64,000 bases of DNA. Source: Streptomyces erythrochromogenes (GTDB lineage: Bacteria; Actinomycetota; Actinomycetes; Streptomycetales; Streptomycetaceae). Of the stretch, positions 54,914 to 63,114 are shown piece after piece; within the stretch, counting starts at the first letter, position 1, and each line of letters opens with the position of its first letter. Under the pieces are notes generated by a model, which saw only the letters and a list, made by a program, of their open reading frames with translations, did not search any database and was not told where the DNA came from. The stretch covers positions 2,108,001-2,172,000 of the forward strand of contig NZ_CP108036.1 of NCBI RefSeq assembly GCF_036170895.1. Reading direction: 5' to 3'. Position numbers and translations under genes: made by a program.

Positions 54914-57298
54914 TCAGCTGCGCAGCGGTCCTTCACAGCTGTAATTCGAGGTCGCCGCGACCTTGTTGCTCCAGATCTCCGGCGGGCCGAAGGAGCAGTT
55001 CATGTCGGCGAGGTTGTTGGAGGCGGCGCCCGCCCGGTCGAGGATGAAGTAGTCGACCGTCTCCGACATGTCCTTGAAGTTCTGGTCGTCGCTGCGCCAG
55101 TTCTTCAGGTTTGCCGTGATCCGGCCCGTACAGGTGAAGCGGCGCTTGCCGGGGTCGCCGTTCTCCACGCAGTCCGGGGTGTTGTAGGTGGCCGTGGCGA
55201 AGGCCGACTTCACCGAGGCGAGCGCCGAGTCACGCAGCTGCTCGTTCGGGGTGAAGGTGGTGTTCGGCACGAAGAGCTGGTCGACCTTGGCGATCTGCGC
55301 GTTCAGGAAGCGGTCGTAGTCGCGCTGGAGGTAGGTGTCCGCGCCCAGCCGGTGGCGCCAGGCGTCGTACGCCGCCACGTCGTCGGCGCGCAGGTGGGTG
55401 TACATCTCGCGCAGCAGCGAGGGCTTCTCGGTCCACAGGAACTCGAAGAAGGTGCCGGCGTAGCTGTAGAAGCGGAAGCCGTCGCCTTCGTAGGTGGCGT
55501 TCAGCAGCTGCTCGACGGTCATGCGCGGTCCGCCGCCGGCCGTGTCGCTGATGATGCTCTTCACGAGGGACTTGCGGACGGCGATGCCGTTGTCGCGGGT
55601 GGCTCCGTCGAAGAACTCGGCCGTGCCCTCGTCCATGGCGGTCGTGCGGTCGCCCTCGTACCAGGGGCCCTGGCCGAAGAAGCCGGGGACGGCGAAGCGG
55701 CCGTTGAGGTAGTGCGTGTACTCGTGGCGGAAGAGCTCCTCGAGGGTGAGGGAGGAGTCCTGCGGGACGCGGCGCTGGTAGGTGTAGAAGGTGGCGCCGT
55801 TCTCGATGTAGATGCCGCCGTTGTTGGTGTCGTAGCCGGTCAGGATCGGGTGGTAGTTGACGTAGTCGGCGCGCGAACCGTAGAGCACGATGTTCAGCGT
55901 GGCGTTGGGGTCGCCCGCGAGCGGCTGGTCGGTCCCGAGGACGCGGTGGTACTGGGCCTTGACCTGCTTGCTCGCGTAGTAGAGCTGGTCGACGGTGGCC
56001 CGGTCCAGGCCGGTGCGGACCTTGATGGCGCCGTTGTCGTAGGTGTAGGTGTAGGGGAAGATCTGCTTCTCGATGTCCTCCTTGCACACCCCGTACGGCT
56101 TGCAGGCCTCGTAGAAGTTGAGCCAGGAGACGACCTTGGCCCACGGCTCGCTGCCGTCGCCGAAGCCGGCCTTCACGGGCCCTAGCATCGCGCCGAGGTC
56201 GCCGACGACCTGGTCGCGCAGGCCCCCGACCTGGCCGAAGCGGGCGTACTCGCTGAGCGCGTCGCGCACCACCCAGGCGTTGCCCGTGCCCTTGAGGTGC
56301 GTGTACGTGCCGAAGGCCTTGAAGGCGGCGCGGTAGGCGGGGTCGGCGGCCACGGCGGCGTGGAAGGCGGTGTCCTGGTTGCCCGGGTAGACGCCGAGGT
56401 AGTTGGTGGAGAGCGCGGCGAGCACGGCGCCCGCCCAGGCGGGGTCGAGGTGGGTGGCCGGGTGGGCCGGGTCCATCGTGGCGAGGACCTTCTTCACCAG
56501 GCCGAGCTGGTGCTGGCGCAGGCCGGGGCCGGCGGCGTAGAGGGCCTCGCGCAGGGTGCGGGCGTTGGTGGGGGTGACGTCGAAGGTCCGCGCCGCGTTG
56601 CCGTAGTCGTCGATGGCCTTGCGTATCGCGGCGGTGGTCGGGGCGTCGGTGACGTCGATCTCGTCGCGTGAGAAGTCGTGGTAGGCGACGGCGTGCAGGT
56701 AGGTGAACATCTCCTCCAGGTGGGAGGAGTTGCGGCCGTCGTGGGCGGCGGCCAGGGCGGATATCCGCCGGGACACGGCCTGCACGTGCGCGTCCGACAT
56801 CACCGGGGCCAGGCGGGCGTCCCAGGTCCAGATCAGGCCGCGCAGGCAGCCGTCGGCCGTGACGGCCTGGTCGGCGAGGAAGTCGGCGAACTGCTCGGGC
56901 GTGAGGTTCGTGATCCCGTCGAGGGTGCAGGGAACGCCCGCGGCGACGCTCTTGGCGGTCGGGGCGGACTTGGCCGCCCCGCCCCGCTTCTCCAGCTCCT
57001 GGGCGGGCGCGCTGGCGGGGGCCGCGCCGGGGACCTGGCCGGAGAGGTTCAGTCCGCCCGGGGCCGGGGCGGGGGCGGGAGCGTTGTCCTTCGCGTCGGC
57101 GAAGCGGTCGACCTCGTCGAACGGGTTCCCCGTGGGGCCGTGGGCCGCGCCGGCGGACGGGGCGGCCTGGGCGCCGGCGGACGCGGCGGGGGCCGCGGAC
57201 TCGGCGGCCTGCGTGGTGCCCTGTGCCGCGGTGGCGACGAGGGTCACCGCTATGGCGGAGGCGAGGAGGGAAGAGCGCACAGCTCTGTGCTTGAGCAC
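54914..57298 (-). CDS. Secreted M9 collagenase
   Basis: A 794-residue preproprotein. The signal peptide ends near TQA-AES (about residue 32), and a Pro/Ala-rich propeptide-like stretch runs to about residue 115. The collagenase activator region follows (about 120-400). The peptidase domain carries zinc motif H525-E-Y-T-H (LFRHEYTHYLNGRF) and a downstream glutamate ligand in AMDEGTAEFFDG. A roughly 95-residue C-terminal domain with two cysteine pairs follows, in place of the PKD and collagen-binding repeats of clostridial enzymes. GTG 57298 follows CAGGAG by seven bases. It cuts collagen outside the cell, so its products would feed the importer and the proline-specific peptidases. Confidence 0.9.
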   Translation of the reverse strand: MLKHRAVRSSLLASAIAVTLVATAAQGTTQAAESAAPAASAGAQAAPSAGAAHGPTGNPFDEVDRFADAKDNAPAPAPAPGGLNLSGQVPGAAPASAPAQELEKRGGAAKSAPTAKSVAAGVPCTLDGITNLTPEQFADFLADQAVTADGCLRGLIWTWDARLAPVMSDAHVQAVSRRISALAAAHDGRNSSHLEEMFTYLHAVAYHDFSRDEIDVTDAPTTAAIRKAIDDYGNAARTFDVTPTNARTLREALYAAGPGLRQHQLGLVKKVLATMDPAHPATHLDPAWAGAVLAALSTNYLGVYPGNQDTAFHAAVAADPAYRAAFKAFGTYTHLKGTGNAWVVRDALSEYARFGQVGGLRDQVVGDLGAMLGPVKAGFGDGSEPWAKVVSWLNFYEACKPYGVCKEDIEKQIFPYTYTYDNGAIKVRTGLDRATVDQLYYASKQVKAQYHRVLGTDQPLAGDPNATLNIVLYGSRADYVNYHPILTGYDTNNGGIYIENGATFYTYQRRVPQDSSLTLEELFRHEYTHYLNGRFAVPGFFGQGPWYEGDRTTAMDEGTAEFFDGATRDNGIAVRKSLVKSIISDTAGGGPRMTVEQLLNATYEGDGFRFYSYAGTFFEFLWTEKPSLLREMYTHLRADDVAAYDAWRHRLGADTYLQRDYDRFLNAQIAKVDQLFVPNTTFTPNEQLRDSALASVKSAFATATYNTPDCVENGDPGKRRFTCTGRITANLKNWRSDDQNFKDMSETVDYFILDRAGAASNNLADMNCSFGPPEIWSNKVAATSNYSCEGPLRS

Positions 57299-57397
57299 CG
57301 AGAACTCCTGTTCGGAGAGGGTGAGGTGGGGGGTGGTGCGTGAACTGCCCTGCGTCACGCGGCGTTTGACGGGGATTAACGTGCCGCGGTGTGAGCT

Positions 57398-57429
57398 GTA
57401 ACATAGTAATGTGAAATTGCACTGACAAG
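57398..57429 (-). promoter_or_regulatory. Collagenase promoter region (second copy of 32-bp repeat)
   Basis: Identical over 32 bp to 43216-43247. On the minus strand TTGTCA and TATGTT at 17-bp spacing drive the collagenase, with a leader of about 95 bases. The block also lies 44 bases upstream of the divergent Xaa-Pro aminopeptidase gene, so it could control both. Confidence 0.65.
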
Positions 57430-57472
57430 ACCTGTGCGCCCACCAGTTCGCGTCTTCCGTGAAGGAGCCCCC

Positions 57473-58852
57473 GTGACCGACTCCCCCGCCCGCCTCAACA
57501 CGGGCAGCCACGACCGTCCGGTGTCACCGGAGTTGTCCCGGTTCATGGCGGGCGACTGGGCCGCCTCCCCGCTGCCCGCCTCCGCACGGGTCGCGGCTCA
57601 CGACGTCACCCCGGCCCGCCGGGCGCGGCTTTCGGCCCGCTTCCCGGGTGAGCGGCTGATCGTCCCGGCCGGGGAGCTGAAGGTCCGCTCCAACGACTGC
57701 GACCACCGGTTCCGCCCGCACAGCGCGTACGCCTGGCTGACCGGCCTCACCGGCGAGGACCAGGCCGGGCACGTCCTGGTCATGGAGCCGTCGGGCCCGC
57801 ACGCCCACGAGGCCGTGCTGTACCTGCGCCCCCGCTCACCGCGGGCGGACGGGGGCGGGGAGTTCTACCGGGACCGCCGGTACGGGGAGTTCTGGGTGGG
57901 CCGCCGCCCGGACCTGGCGGAGGCGGAGCGCCTCACCGGCATCCGCTGCGCGCACCTGGACTCCCTCGGCGCACCGGAGGGCCGACACGCGGCCACCGAC
58001 GCGGAACTCGCCGCCGCCCTATCGGAGTTGCGCCTCGTCAAGGACGCCTGGGAGGTCGAGCAGCTCCAGCTGGCCGTCGACCACACGGCGGCGGGCTTCG
58101 AGGACGTCGTACGCGCCCTGCCGCGCGCGCTGGCGCACCCGCGCGGGGAGCGCTGGATCGAGGGGGTCTTCGGCCTGCGCGCCCGGGCCGAGGGCAACGG
58201 CACCGGCTACGAGACGATCGCCGCGTCGGGCGCCCACGCGTGCACCCTGCACTGGATCCGCAACGACGGCCGGCTGAACGGCAACGAGCTGCTCCTCCTG
58301 GACGCGGGCGTGGAGACGGACACCCTCTACACCGCGGACATCACCCGCACCCTGCCGCTGTCGGGCCGCTTCTCACCCGTCCAGCGGCAGGTCTACGAAC
58401 TGGTGCTGGCCGCCCAGGAGGCCGGCATGGCGGCACTGCGCCCGGGAGCGAGCTTCGGGGACTTCCACCGGGCCGGGATGCGGGTGATCGCCGAAGGCCT
58501 GGCCGAATGGGGCGTCCTGAAGAACGCGGAGGGCGACCTGCACCGGCGGTACACGCTGTGCAGCAGCGGACACATGCTGGGCCTCGACGTGCACGACTGC
58601 GCGAAGGCGCGGGCGGAGACCTACCTGGACGGGGTCCTGGAGGAGGGCCAGGTCCTGACGGTGGAACCGGGCCTGTACCTCCAGCCCGACGACGAGACCC
58701 TTCCGGCCGAACTGCGGGGCATCGGCGTCCGCATCGAGGACGACCTGGTGATCACTGCGGACGGGGCCCGCCTGATGTCGGGCGGGCTGCCGCGCACGGT
58801 CGCCGGCATCGAGGCCTGGATGGCCGGCCTCTTGGAGGCCGGCCGCGCCTGA
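57473..58852 (+). CDS. Xaa-Pro aminopeptidase (M24B)
   Basis: A 459-residue cytoplasmic metallopeptidase releasing the N-terminal residue next to proline. The pita-bread fold metal ligands are visible in LLLDAGVETDTLYTADITRTLP (two Asp), HMLGLDVHD (His), LTVEPGLYL (Glu) and GVRIEDD (Glu). An N-terminal AMP_N-type domain covers about residues 30-190. GTG 57473 follows AAGGAG at five bases, a strong site. Divergent from the collagenase and sharing its 32-bp control block, it fits degradation of imported Gly-Pro-Hyp-type peptides. Confidence 0.9.
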   Translation: MTDSPARLNTGSHDRPVSPELSRFMAGDWAASPLPASARVAAHDVTPARRARLSARFPGERLIVPAGELKVRSNDCDHRFRPHSAYAWLTGLTGEDQAGHVLVMEPSGPHAHEAVLYLRPRSPRADGGGEFYRDRRYGEFWVGRRPDLAEAERLTGIRCAHLDSLGAPEGRHAATDAELAAALSELRLVKDAWEVEQLQLAVDHTAAGFEDVVRALPRALAHPRGERWIEGVFGLRARAEGNGTGYETIAASGAHACTLHWIRNDGRLNGNELLLLDAGVETDTLYTADITRTLPLSGRFSPVQRQVYELVLAAQEAGMAALRPGASFGDFHRAGMRVIAEGLAEWGVLKNAEGDLHRRYTLCSSGHMLGLDVHDCAKARAETYLDGVLEEGQVLTVEPGLYLQPDDETLPAELRGIGVRIEDDLVITADGARLMSGGLPRTVAGIEAWMAGLLEAGRA

Positions 58853-58859
58853 GACCGTA

Positions 58860-58902
58860 GGGTGTACTAGCAGTACACCCCACCGGCGCGTACCATAAGT
58901 AC
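58860..58902. promoter_or_regulatory. Operators in front of the TetR gene
   Basis: GGGTGTACT and AGTACACCC (9-bp arms, 3-base centre, 58860-58880) form a perfect inverted repeat. GTAC-CATAA-GTAC (about 58891-58903) lies directly before the TetR start. Both contain GTAC half-sites, so the TetR product probably controls its own operon here. Confidence 0.6.
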
Positions 58903-59514
58903 ATGCCACTGCCTCGTTTCGACCGCCTGCCTGCCGAGCGCCGGGAGCACATCCTGGGAGTCGCACGGCGGCACTTCGCCGAACACGGCGCCGAAGGCGC
59001 CTCCTACAACAAGATCATCGAGGCCGCCGGGGTCTCCAAGACCGCCGCCTACCACTACTTCGACGGCCGGGAGGACCTGCTCACCGCCGTCCTCGACGGG
59101 GTCCTCGACCGTCTGCTCGACGCCCTCGGGCCCTGGGAACCGGCCCGCGACGAGGGCGACTTCGAGTCCCGGTTCGCCGCGGGCGCCACCGCCCTCGGCG
59201 CCCACCTGGGCGGCCACCCCGAGGACCTGGCCCTCGCCGACGCAGCCATCGGCCGTGCCTCCGGCGGCCCTTGGCTCGACTGGTTCGGCGCCCTGGTCGC
59301 CGACGGCCGCCGGCTCGGGCTGATCCGTACCGACGTGGATCCCTCGCTGATGGTCGCGGCGACCGCGGCGGTCATCCGCGCCGCCGACGCCTGGGCGCTG
59401 GCCCGTAGGGCGACCGCCCCCGACCCGGGTGGTCCGTCGGGGCAGCTGTGGACCCTGCTGCGCGGCCTGTGGGGCGCGGCGCCGACCGGACAGGAGCCCG
59501 ACCATGCGCTCTGA
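58903..59514 (+). CDS. TetR-family regulator
   Basis: A 203-residue regulator. The N-terminal TetR helix-turn-helix reads LGVARRHFAEHGAEGASYNKIIEAAGVSKTAAYHYFDGREDLLTAVL (about 17-63, quoted as a motif region). The C-terminal ligand domain is helical. No ribosome site precedes ATG 58903. Its 3' end overlaps the next gene by 11 bases, giving an operon of TetR, membrane protein and GNAT. Confidence 0.88.
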   Translation: MPLPRFDRLPAERREHILGVARRHFAEHGAEGASYNKIIEAAGVSKTAAYHYFDGREDLLTAVLDGVLDRLLDALGPWEPARDEGDFESRFAAGATALGAHLGGHPEDLALADAAIGRASGGPWLDWFGALVADGRRLGLIRTDVDPSLMVAATAAVIRAADAWALARRATAPDPGGPSGQLWTLLRGLWGAAPTGQEPDHAL

Positions 59515-60121
59515 CCTGCGGATCTCCTGGGAGATACCGGCCACCCCGCCCGGCCTCGCCGGACGCCTGGAACGGTTCATGGGCCCGGGGAAGTCCCGCT
59601 CCGAGAACGCGGTGGAAACCGTCGGCCTCCTCGGATGCGCGCTGCTCCTGGCCGCCGGAGTGTGGAACTCGGGGGCGGCGCGCGACTGGTCCACGGCCCA
59701 ACTCGTCGTGGTCGCCCTGGCCGGACTCGACCTGATCGGCGGGGTGCTGACCAACGCCACCAACGCCGCCAAGCGCTGGTACCACCGGGCCGACCCCGCG
59801 GCCCGGCGCGCACGGCTGCTGTTCGTCTCCGCGCACCTGGTCCACCTCGCCGCGATGGGGCTCTTCGTCCTGGACGGCGACCTCGACTGGACGCTGGGCA
59901 ACGCCGCGCTGCTCCTCGGCGGGGCGGTGGCGGTGGAGTTCGCGCCCGTCCGGCTGCGGCGGCCGGTGGCGATGGCCGTGTTGATGGCTGCCGTCCTGGT
60001 CAACCTGTTCTGGCTGCCGGTGGCGACCGCACTCACCTGGTTCGCACCGCTGTTCTTCCTCAAGCTGCTGGTCTGCCACCTCGTACCGGAGGCCCCGCTG
60101 GAGGAGCGGCGCGATGCCTGA
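59504..60121 (+). CDS. Hypothetical membrane protein
   Basis: A 205-residue protein with five hydrophobic segments (LLGCALLLAAGVW, LVVVALAGLDLIGGVL, HLVHLAAMGLFVL, AALLLGGAVAVEF, AMAVLMAAVLVNLFW). Start ATG 59504 follows CAGGAG. It overlaps the TetR gene and is likely repressed by it. I do not recognise a family. The position suggests a role in handling whatever the TetR protein senses. Confidence 0.7.
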   Translation: MRSDLRISWEIPATPPGLAGRLERFMGPGKSRSENAVETVGLLGCALLLAAGVWNSGAARDWSTAQLVVVALAGLDLIGGVLTNATNAAKRWYHRADPAARRARLLFVSAHLVHLAAMGLFVLDGDLDWTLGNAALLLGGAVAVEFAPVRLRRPVAMAVLMAAVLVNLFWLPVATALTWFAPLFFLKLLVCHLVPEAPLEERRDA

Positions 60122-60704
60122 GGCTTCCTGGCGGATCGTCACCGACCCCGATCCGGTCGCCTGCGCCGACCTGCTCGCCGCCGCGTTCGCCCGGGAGCCC
60201 ACCGTCTCCTGGATCTGCGGCGACTCGGCCTCCGCGCGCACCCACTGGTTCCGCAGCACCCTGCGCACCCACGCCCGCCTCGCCGGTGCGGGTGCCCGGC
60301 GGGCCGCGCTCGTGGATCCGGACGGCCGCCTCCTCGCGGTGGCCGTCCTCACCCCTCCGGGCGCGGCCCCGTCGACCGTCGCCCAGGCCGGCTGGGCGGC
60401 CCGTACCGTACTGCGCTGCGGGCCCCGCGCGCTCGGCCGGACGCTGCGGTACCTGCGCGCCACCGAGGGCGGCGCACCGCCGGGGGCCGGGACGCTGGAG
60501 TTCATCGGGGTCCACCCGGACCTGACCGGCCACGGGGCCGGCCGCGCCCTCCTGGACCACGTCCTGACCACCGCCCACGGCAACTACCTGACGACAGCGG
60601 ACCCGTCGAACGTCCCCCTGTACCGCCACTTCGGCTACACCCCCCTGCGCGAAACCCGGCTGGGCCCGCTGACGATCACATCGATGGCCCGGCCGCACCC
60701 CTAG
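60114..60704 (+). CDS. GNAT-family N-acetyltransferase
   Basis: A 196-residue acetyltransferase of the group resembling puromycin-N-acetyltransferase-like proteins. N-terminal DLLAAAFAREPTVSWI is followed by the acetyl-CoA loop IGVHPDLTGHGAGRALLDHVL and the C-terminal TADPSNVPLYRHFGYTPL. Starts at ATG 60114, overlapping the membrane protein stop by eight bases. With TetR and a membrane protein upstream it may be part of a small-molecule resistance unit. Confidence 0.82.
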   Translation: MPEASWRIVTDPDPVACADLLAAAFAREPTVSWICGDSASARTHWFRSTLRTHARLAGAGARRAALVDPDGRLLAVAVLTPPGAAPSTVAQAGWAARTVLRCGPRALGRTLRYLRATEGGAPPGAGTLEFIGVHPDLTGHGAGRALLDHVLTTAHGNYLTTADPSNVPLYRHFGYTPLRETRLGPLTITSMARPHP

Positions 60705-60712
60705 CCGGGCCC

Positions 60713-61434
60713 CTCGCGGGGAGCCAGGCAGGATCCGGGCCGGCCCCGCACCCCTCGCGGGGGGGGCTGGGCGGGATCCAGACCCCGTGCGGTTCCCCTC
60801 GCGGGGGGCCGGGCGGGATCCGGGCCCGGTGCCCGCACCCCTCGCGGGGAGCCGGGCGGGATTCGGGCTCGGTGGGGGCCGGTCGCGGTGCCGCCGAGGG
60901 GTATCTCCTCGGCTCGGCGCGTGCGGGGATGTCTCGGCTGTGACCCGGTGGTCGCGCCTCGTCCTGCGGGGACACCCTCACCGTCCCCGCTCCAGCAGTA
61001 CAAGCCCGGTTCCGGGAAGCCCGGTCTCCTTCGGGCGGAGCACAGGCGTGGGGTGGGGACACGGCGGAGTGTCCCCGCAGGACGAGCGCGCAACCCCCGC
61101 CCGACAGCCGAGACAGCCCGCACGCGCCGAGCCGAGGAGACACTCCGGCGGGGCACCGCCCCACACCACACGCTCCCGCCCCGCGGAAACCCGCAACCCC
61201 GGCGGGAGCCCAGCGGCACGGGACGAGCCGAGGAGACACTCCGGCGGGGCACCGCCCCACCCGAACCACCCCGCCCCGCGGAAACCCGGCAACCCCGGCA
61301 ACCCCGGCAGGAGCCGAACCACACCGGTGCCGCACCGCGGAAACCCGGCCACCCCGGCGGGAGCCGAGCGGCACCGCCCCACCCGAACCATCCCGCACCG
61401 CGGAAACCCGGCCACCCCGACGGGAGCCGAAGGG
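60713..61434. repeat. Repeat-rich intergenic region
   Basis: About 720 bp without a convincing gene. Four imperfect 40-45-bp units starting CCCCTCGCGGGG and containing GGGCGGGAT occupy 60713-60875. A 36-bp exact repeat (begins GAGCCGAGGAGACAC) occurs at 61129-61164 and 61225-61260. Units with CCGCGGAAACCCGG recur about five times from 61190 to 61420. Open frames exist in every phase because stops are rare in such GC-rich repeats, but none has a start site or recognisable domain. The units differ in length and lack CRISPR-like constant spacing. Confidence 0.75.
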
Positions 61435-61833
61435 TTACGGGAGGACCGCCACACCGTCCAGTTCCACCAGCGCCGCCTCGTCCCAGAGGCGGACCGCGCC
61501 GATGACGGCCATCGCCGGGTAGTCGCGGCCCGCCAGCCTCCGCCAGATGCGGCCCAGTTCGGCCGCATGGATCCGGTACGCGGCCACGTCGACCGCGTAC
61601 ACCGTCACCCGGGCCAGGTCCGCCGGCGCACCGCCCGCCGCGGCCAGCGCCGACAGCAGGTTGGCCAGGGCCGTCTCGAACTGCTCCGGCAGGGTCTCCC
61701 CCACCACCTTGCCCGCGCCGTCCAGTGCCGTCTGCCCCGCCAGGAACACCAGCCGCGAGCCCGTGGCCACCACCGCGTGCGAGAAGCCCGTCGCGGGCGA
61801 CAACTCCGCCGGGTTGATCCGCCGGAGGCTCAT
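61435..61833 (-). CDS. RidA/YjgF-family protein
   Basis: A 132-residue trimeric enamine/imine deaminase-type protein. It shows LVFLAGQTALDGAGKVVG and the C-terminal AVIGAVRLWDEAALVELDGVAV. The arginine used by true RidA deaminases (usually in R-x-C or xR-T-x) appears only as AVRLWD, so activity on 2-aminoacrylate is uncertain. ATG 61833 overlaps the acyl-CoA dehydrogenase stop (ATGA), so the two are coupled. Confidence 0.8.
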   Translation of the reverse strand: MSLRRINPAELSPATGFSHAVVATGSRLVFLAGQTALDGAGKVVGETLPEQFETALANLLSALAAAGGAPADLARVTVYAVDVAAYRIHAAELGRIWRRLAGRDYPAMAVIGAVRLWDEAALVELDGVAVLP

Positions 61834-62966
61834 CGCCCGGCCTCCAACGCCCCGTACAGCTCCTTCGCGATGATCGTGCGCTGCACCTCGCTCGCCCCCT
61901 CGTAGATCCGCGGCGCCCGCACCTCCCGGTAGAGGTGCTCCAGCAGGTGGCCCCTCCGGAGGGCGACCGCTCCGTGCAGTTGGACCGCGTGGTCCACCAC
62001 GTACTGGGCCGTCTCCGTGGCCAGCAGCTTCGCCATCGCCGCGCGCCGCGGCACGTCCGCCGCCCCCCGGTCGTAGGCCCCGGCCGCCGCGTACACGAGC
62101 AGCCGGGCCGCCTCGGTGCGGGTGGCCATCTCGGCCACCCGGTGCGCCACCGCCTGGAGGTCGCTCAGCGTTCCGCCGAACGCGGTACGTCCTGCCGTGT
62201 GGGCGAGCGTCGCGTCCAGTGCGGCCCGGGCCATGCCCACCGCGAACGCGCCGACGCTGGGCCGGAAGAGGTTCAGGGTGTCCATGGCGACGCGGAAGCC
62301 CCGCCCCCGCTCACCGAGCAGGTCGCGCGGTCCGACCGGGACCCCGTCGAAGCGGAGGGACCCGATGGGGTGCGGGGACAGCATGTCCAGCGGCTCACCG
62401 GTGAGGCCCTCGCGGTCCGCGGGGACCAGGAAGGCCGACACCCCCTTCGCACCCGGCCCTTCACCCGTACGGGCGAACACGGTGTAGAAATCCGCCTCGG
62501 GGGCGTTGGAGATCCAGCACTTCTCGCCGCTGAGCCGCCACCCGCCACCCCCGCCGGCATCCGGGACCGCGGCCAGCGCCAGCGCCGCCGCGTCCGAGCC
62601 CGCCCCCGGCTCGCTCAGCGCGAAGGCGGCCACGGCCCGCCCCGCCCGCACCTGCGGCAGCCACCGCTCCTTCTGCGCCTCGCTGCCCGCCCGCAGGACC
62701 GGATACGCCCCCAGCCCCTGGAGGGCCAGCGCGGTCTCGGCCTCCGTACACCCGTAGGCCAGGGACTCCCGCAACAGGCACAGTTCCAGCGCGCCCGAGG
62801 CGAACACCCGCTCCAGCAGCCCCAACTCACCCAGCGCCAACAGCAGCGGCCGGTTGACCCGGCCCGGTTCCCCCTTCTCCGCCAGCGGCCTCAGCCGTTC
62901 GGCCGACAGTGCGCGCAACCGCCCGCACCACTCCTCCTGGTCCACCCCGAGCGCGAATCCGGTCAT
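61830..62966 (-). CDS. Acyl-CoA dehydrogenase
   Basis: A 378-residue FAD enzyme forming the alpha-beta double bond of an acyl-CoA. The signature AFALSEPGAGSDAAAL (flavin region), GEKCWISNAPEADFYTVFA, and the C-terminal LHGAVALRRGHLLEHLYREVRAPRIYEGASEVQRTIIAKEL are visible. The catalytic base Glu is in YEGASE. It heads a two-gene unit with RidA and is divergent from an acyl-CoA ligase, which suggests one pathway for an aromatic or branched acid. Substrate unknown. Confidence 0.88.
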   Translation of the reverse strand: MTGFALGVDQEEWCGRLRALSAERLRPLAEKGEPGRVNRPLLLALGELGLLERVFASGALELCLLRESLAYGCTEAETALALQGLGAYPVLRAGSEAQKERWLPQVRAGRAVAAFALSEPGAGSDAAALALAAVPDAGGGGGWRLSGEKCWISNAPEADFYTVFARTGEGPGAKGVSAFLVPADREGLTGEPLDMLSPHPIGSLRFDGVPVGPRDLLGERGRGFRVAMDTLNLFRPSVGAFAVGMARAALDATLAHTAGRTAFGGTLSDLQAVAHRVAEMATRTEAARLLVYAAAGAYDRGAADVPRRAAMAKLLATETAQYVVDHAVQLHGAVALRRGHLLEHLYREVRAPRIYEGASEVQRTIIAKELYGALEAGR

Positions 62967-62995
62967 CCGAATGTCCCCGCATCTATCGCGTCCTG

Positions 62996-63023
62996 TTGAC
63001 TGCCGTCACCATCACGATACGCT
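62996..63023 (+). promoter_or_regulatory. Promoter of the acyl-CoA ligase gene
   Basis: TTGACT (62996-63001), 16 bp and TACGCT (63018-63023) point toward the ligase gene at 63115 from the 148-bp divergent gap. No clear operator dyad was seen. Confidence 0.45.
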
Positions 63024-63114
63024 CCAAGGAGTACCTCCCGGCGGTCGCCGGGAGAAACGACCGCACGGCCGGCCCCACCCCACTCCGGACCGCTGCAAGG
63101 GGGGCGAACCCGCC

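Noticed and set aside
60713..61434. CRISPR array
   Set aside because: Repeat units are imperfect, of several kinds, adjacent without unique spacers of constant length, and no cas genes are present.
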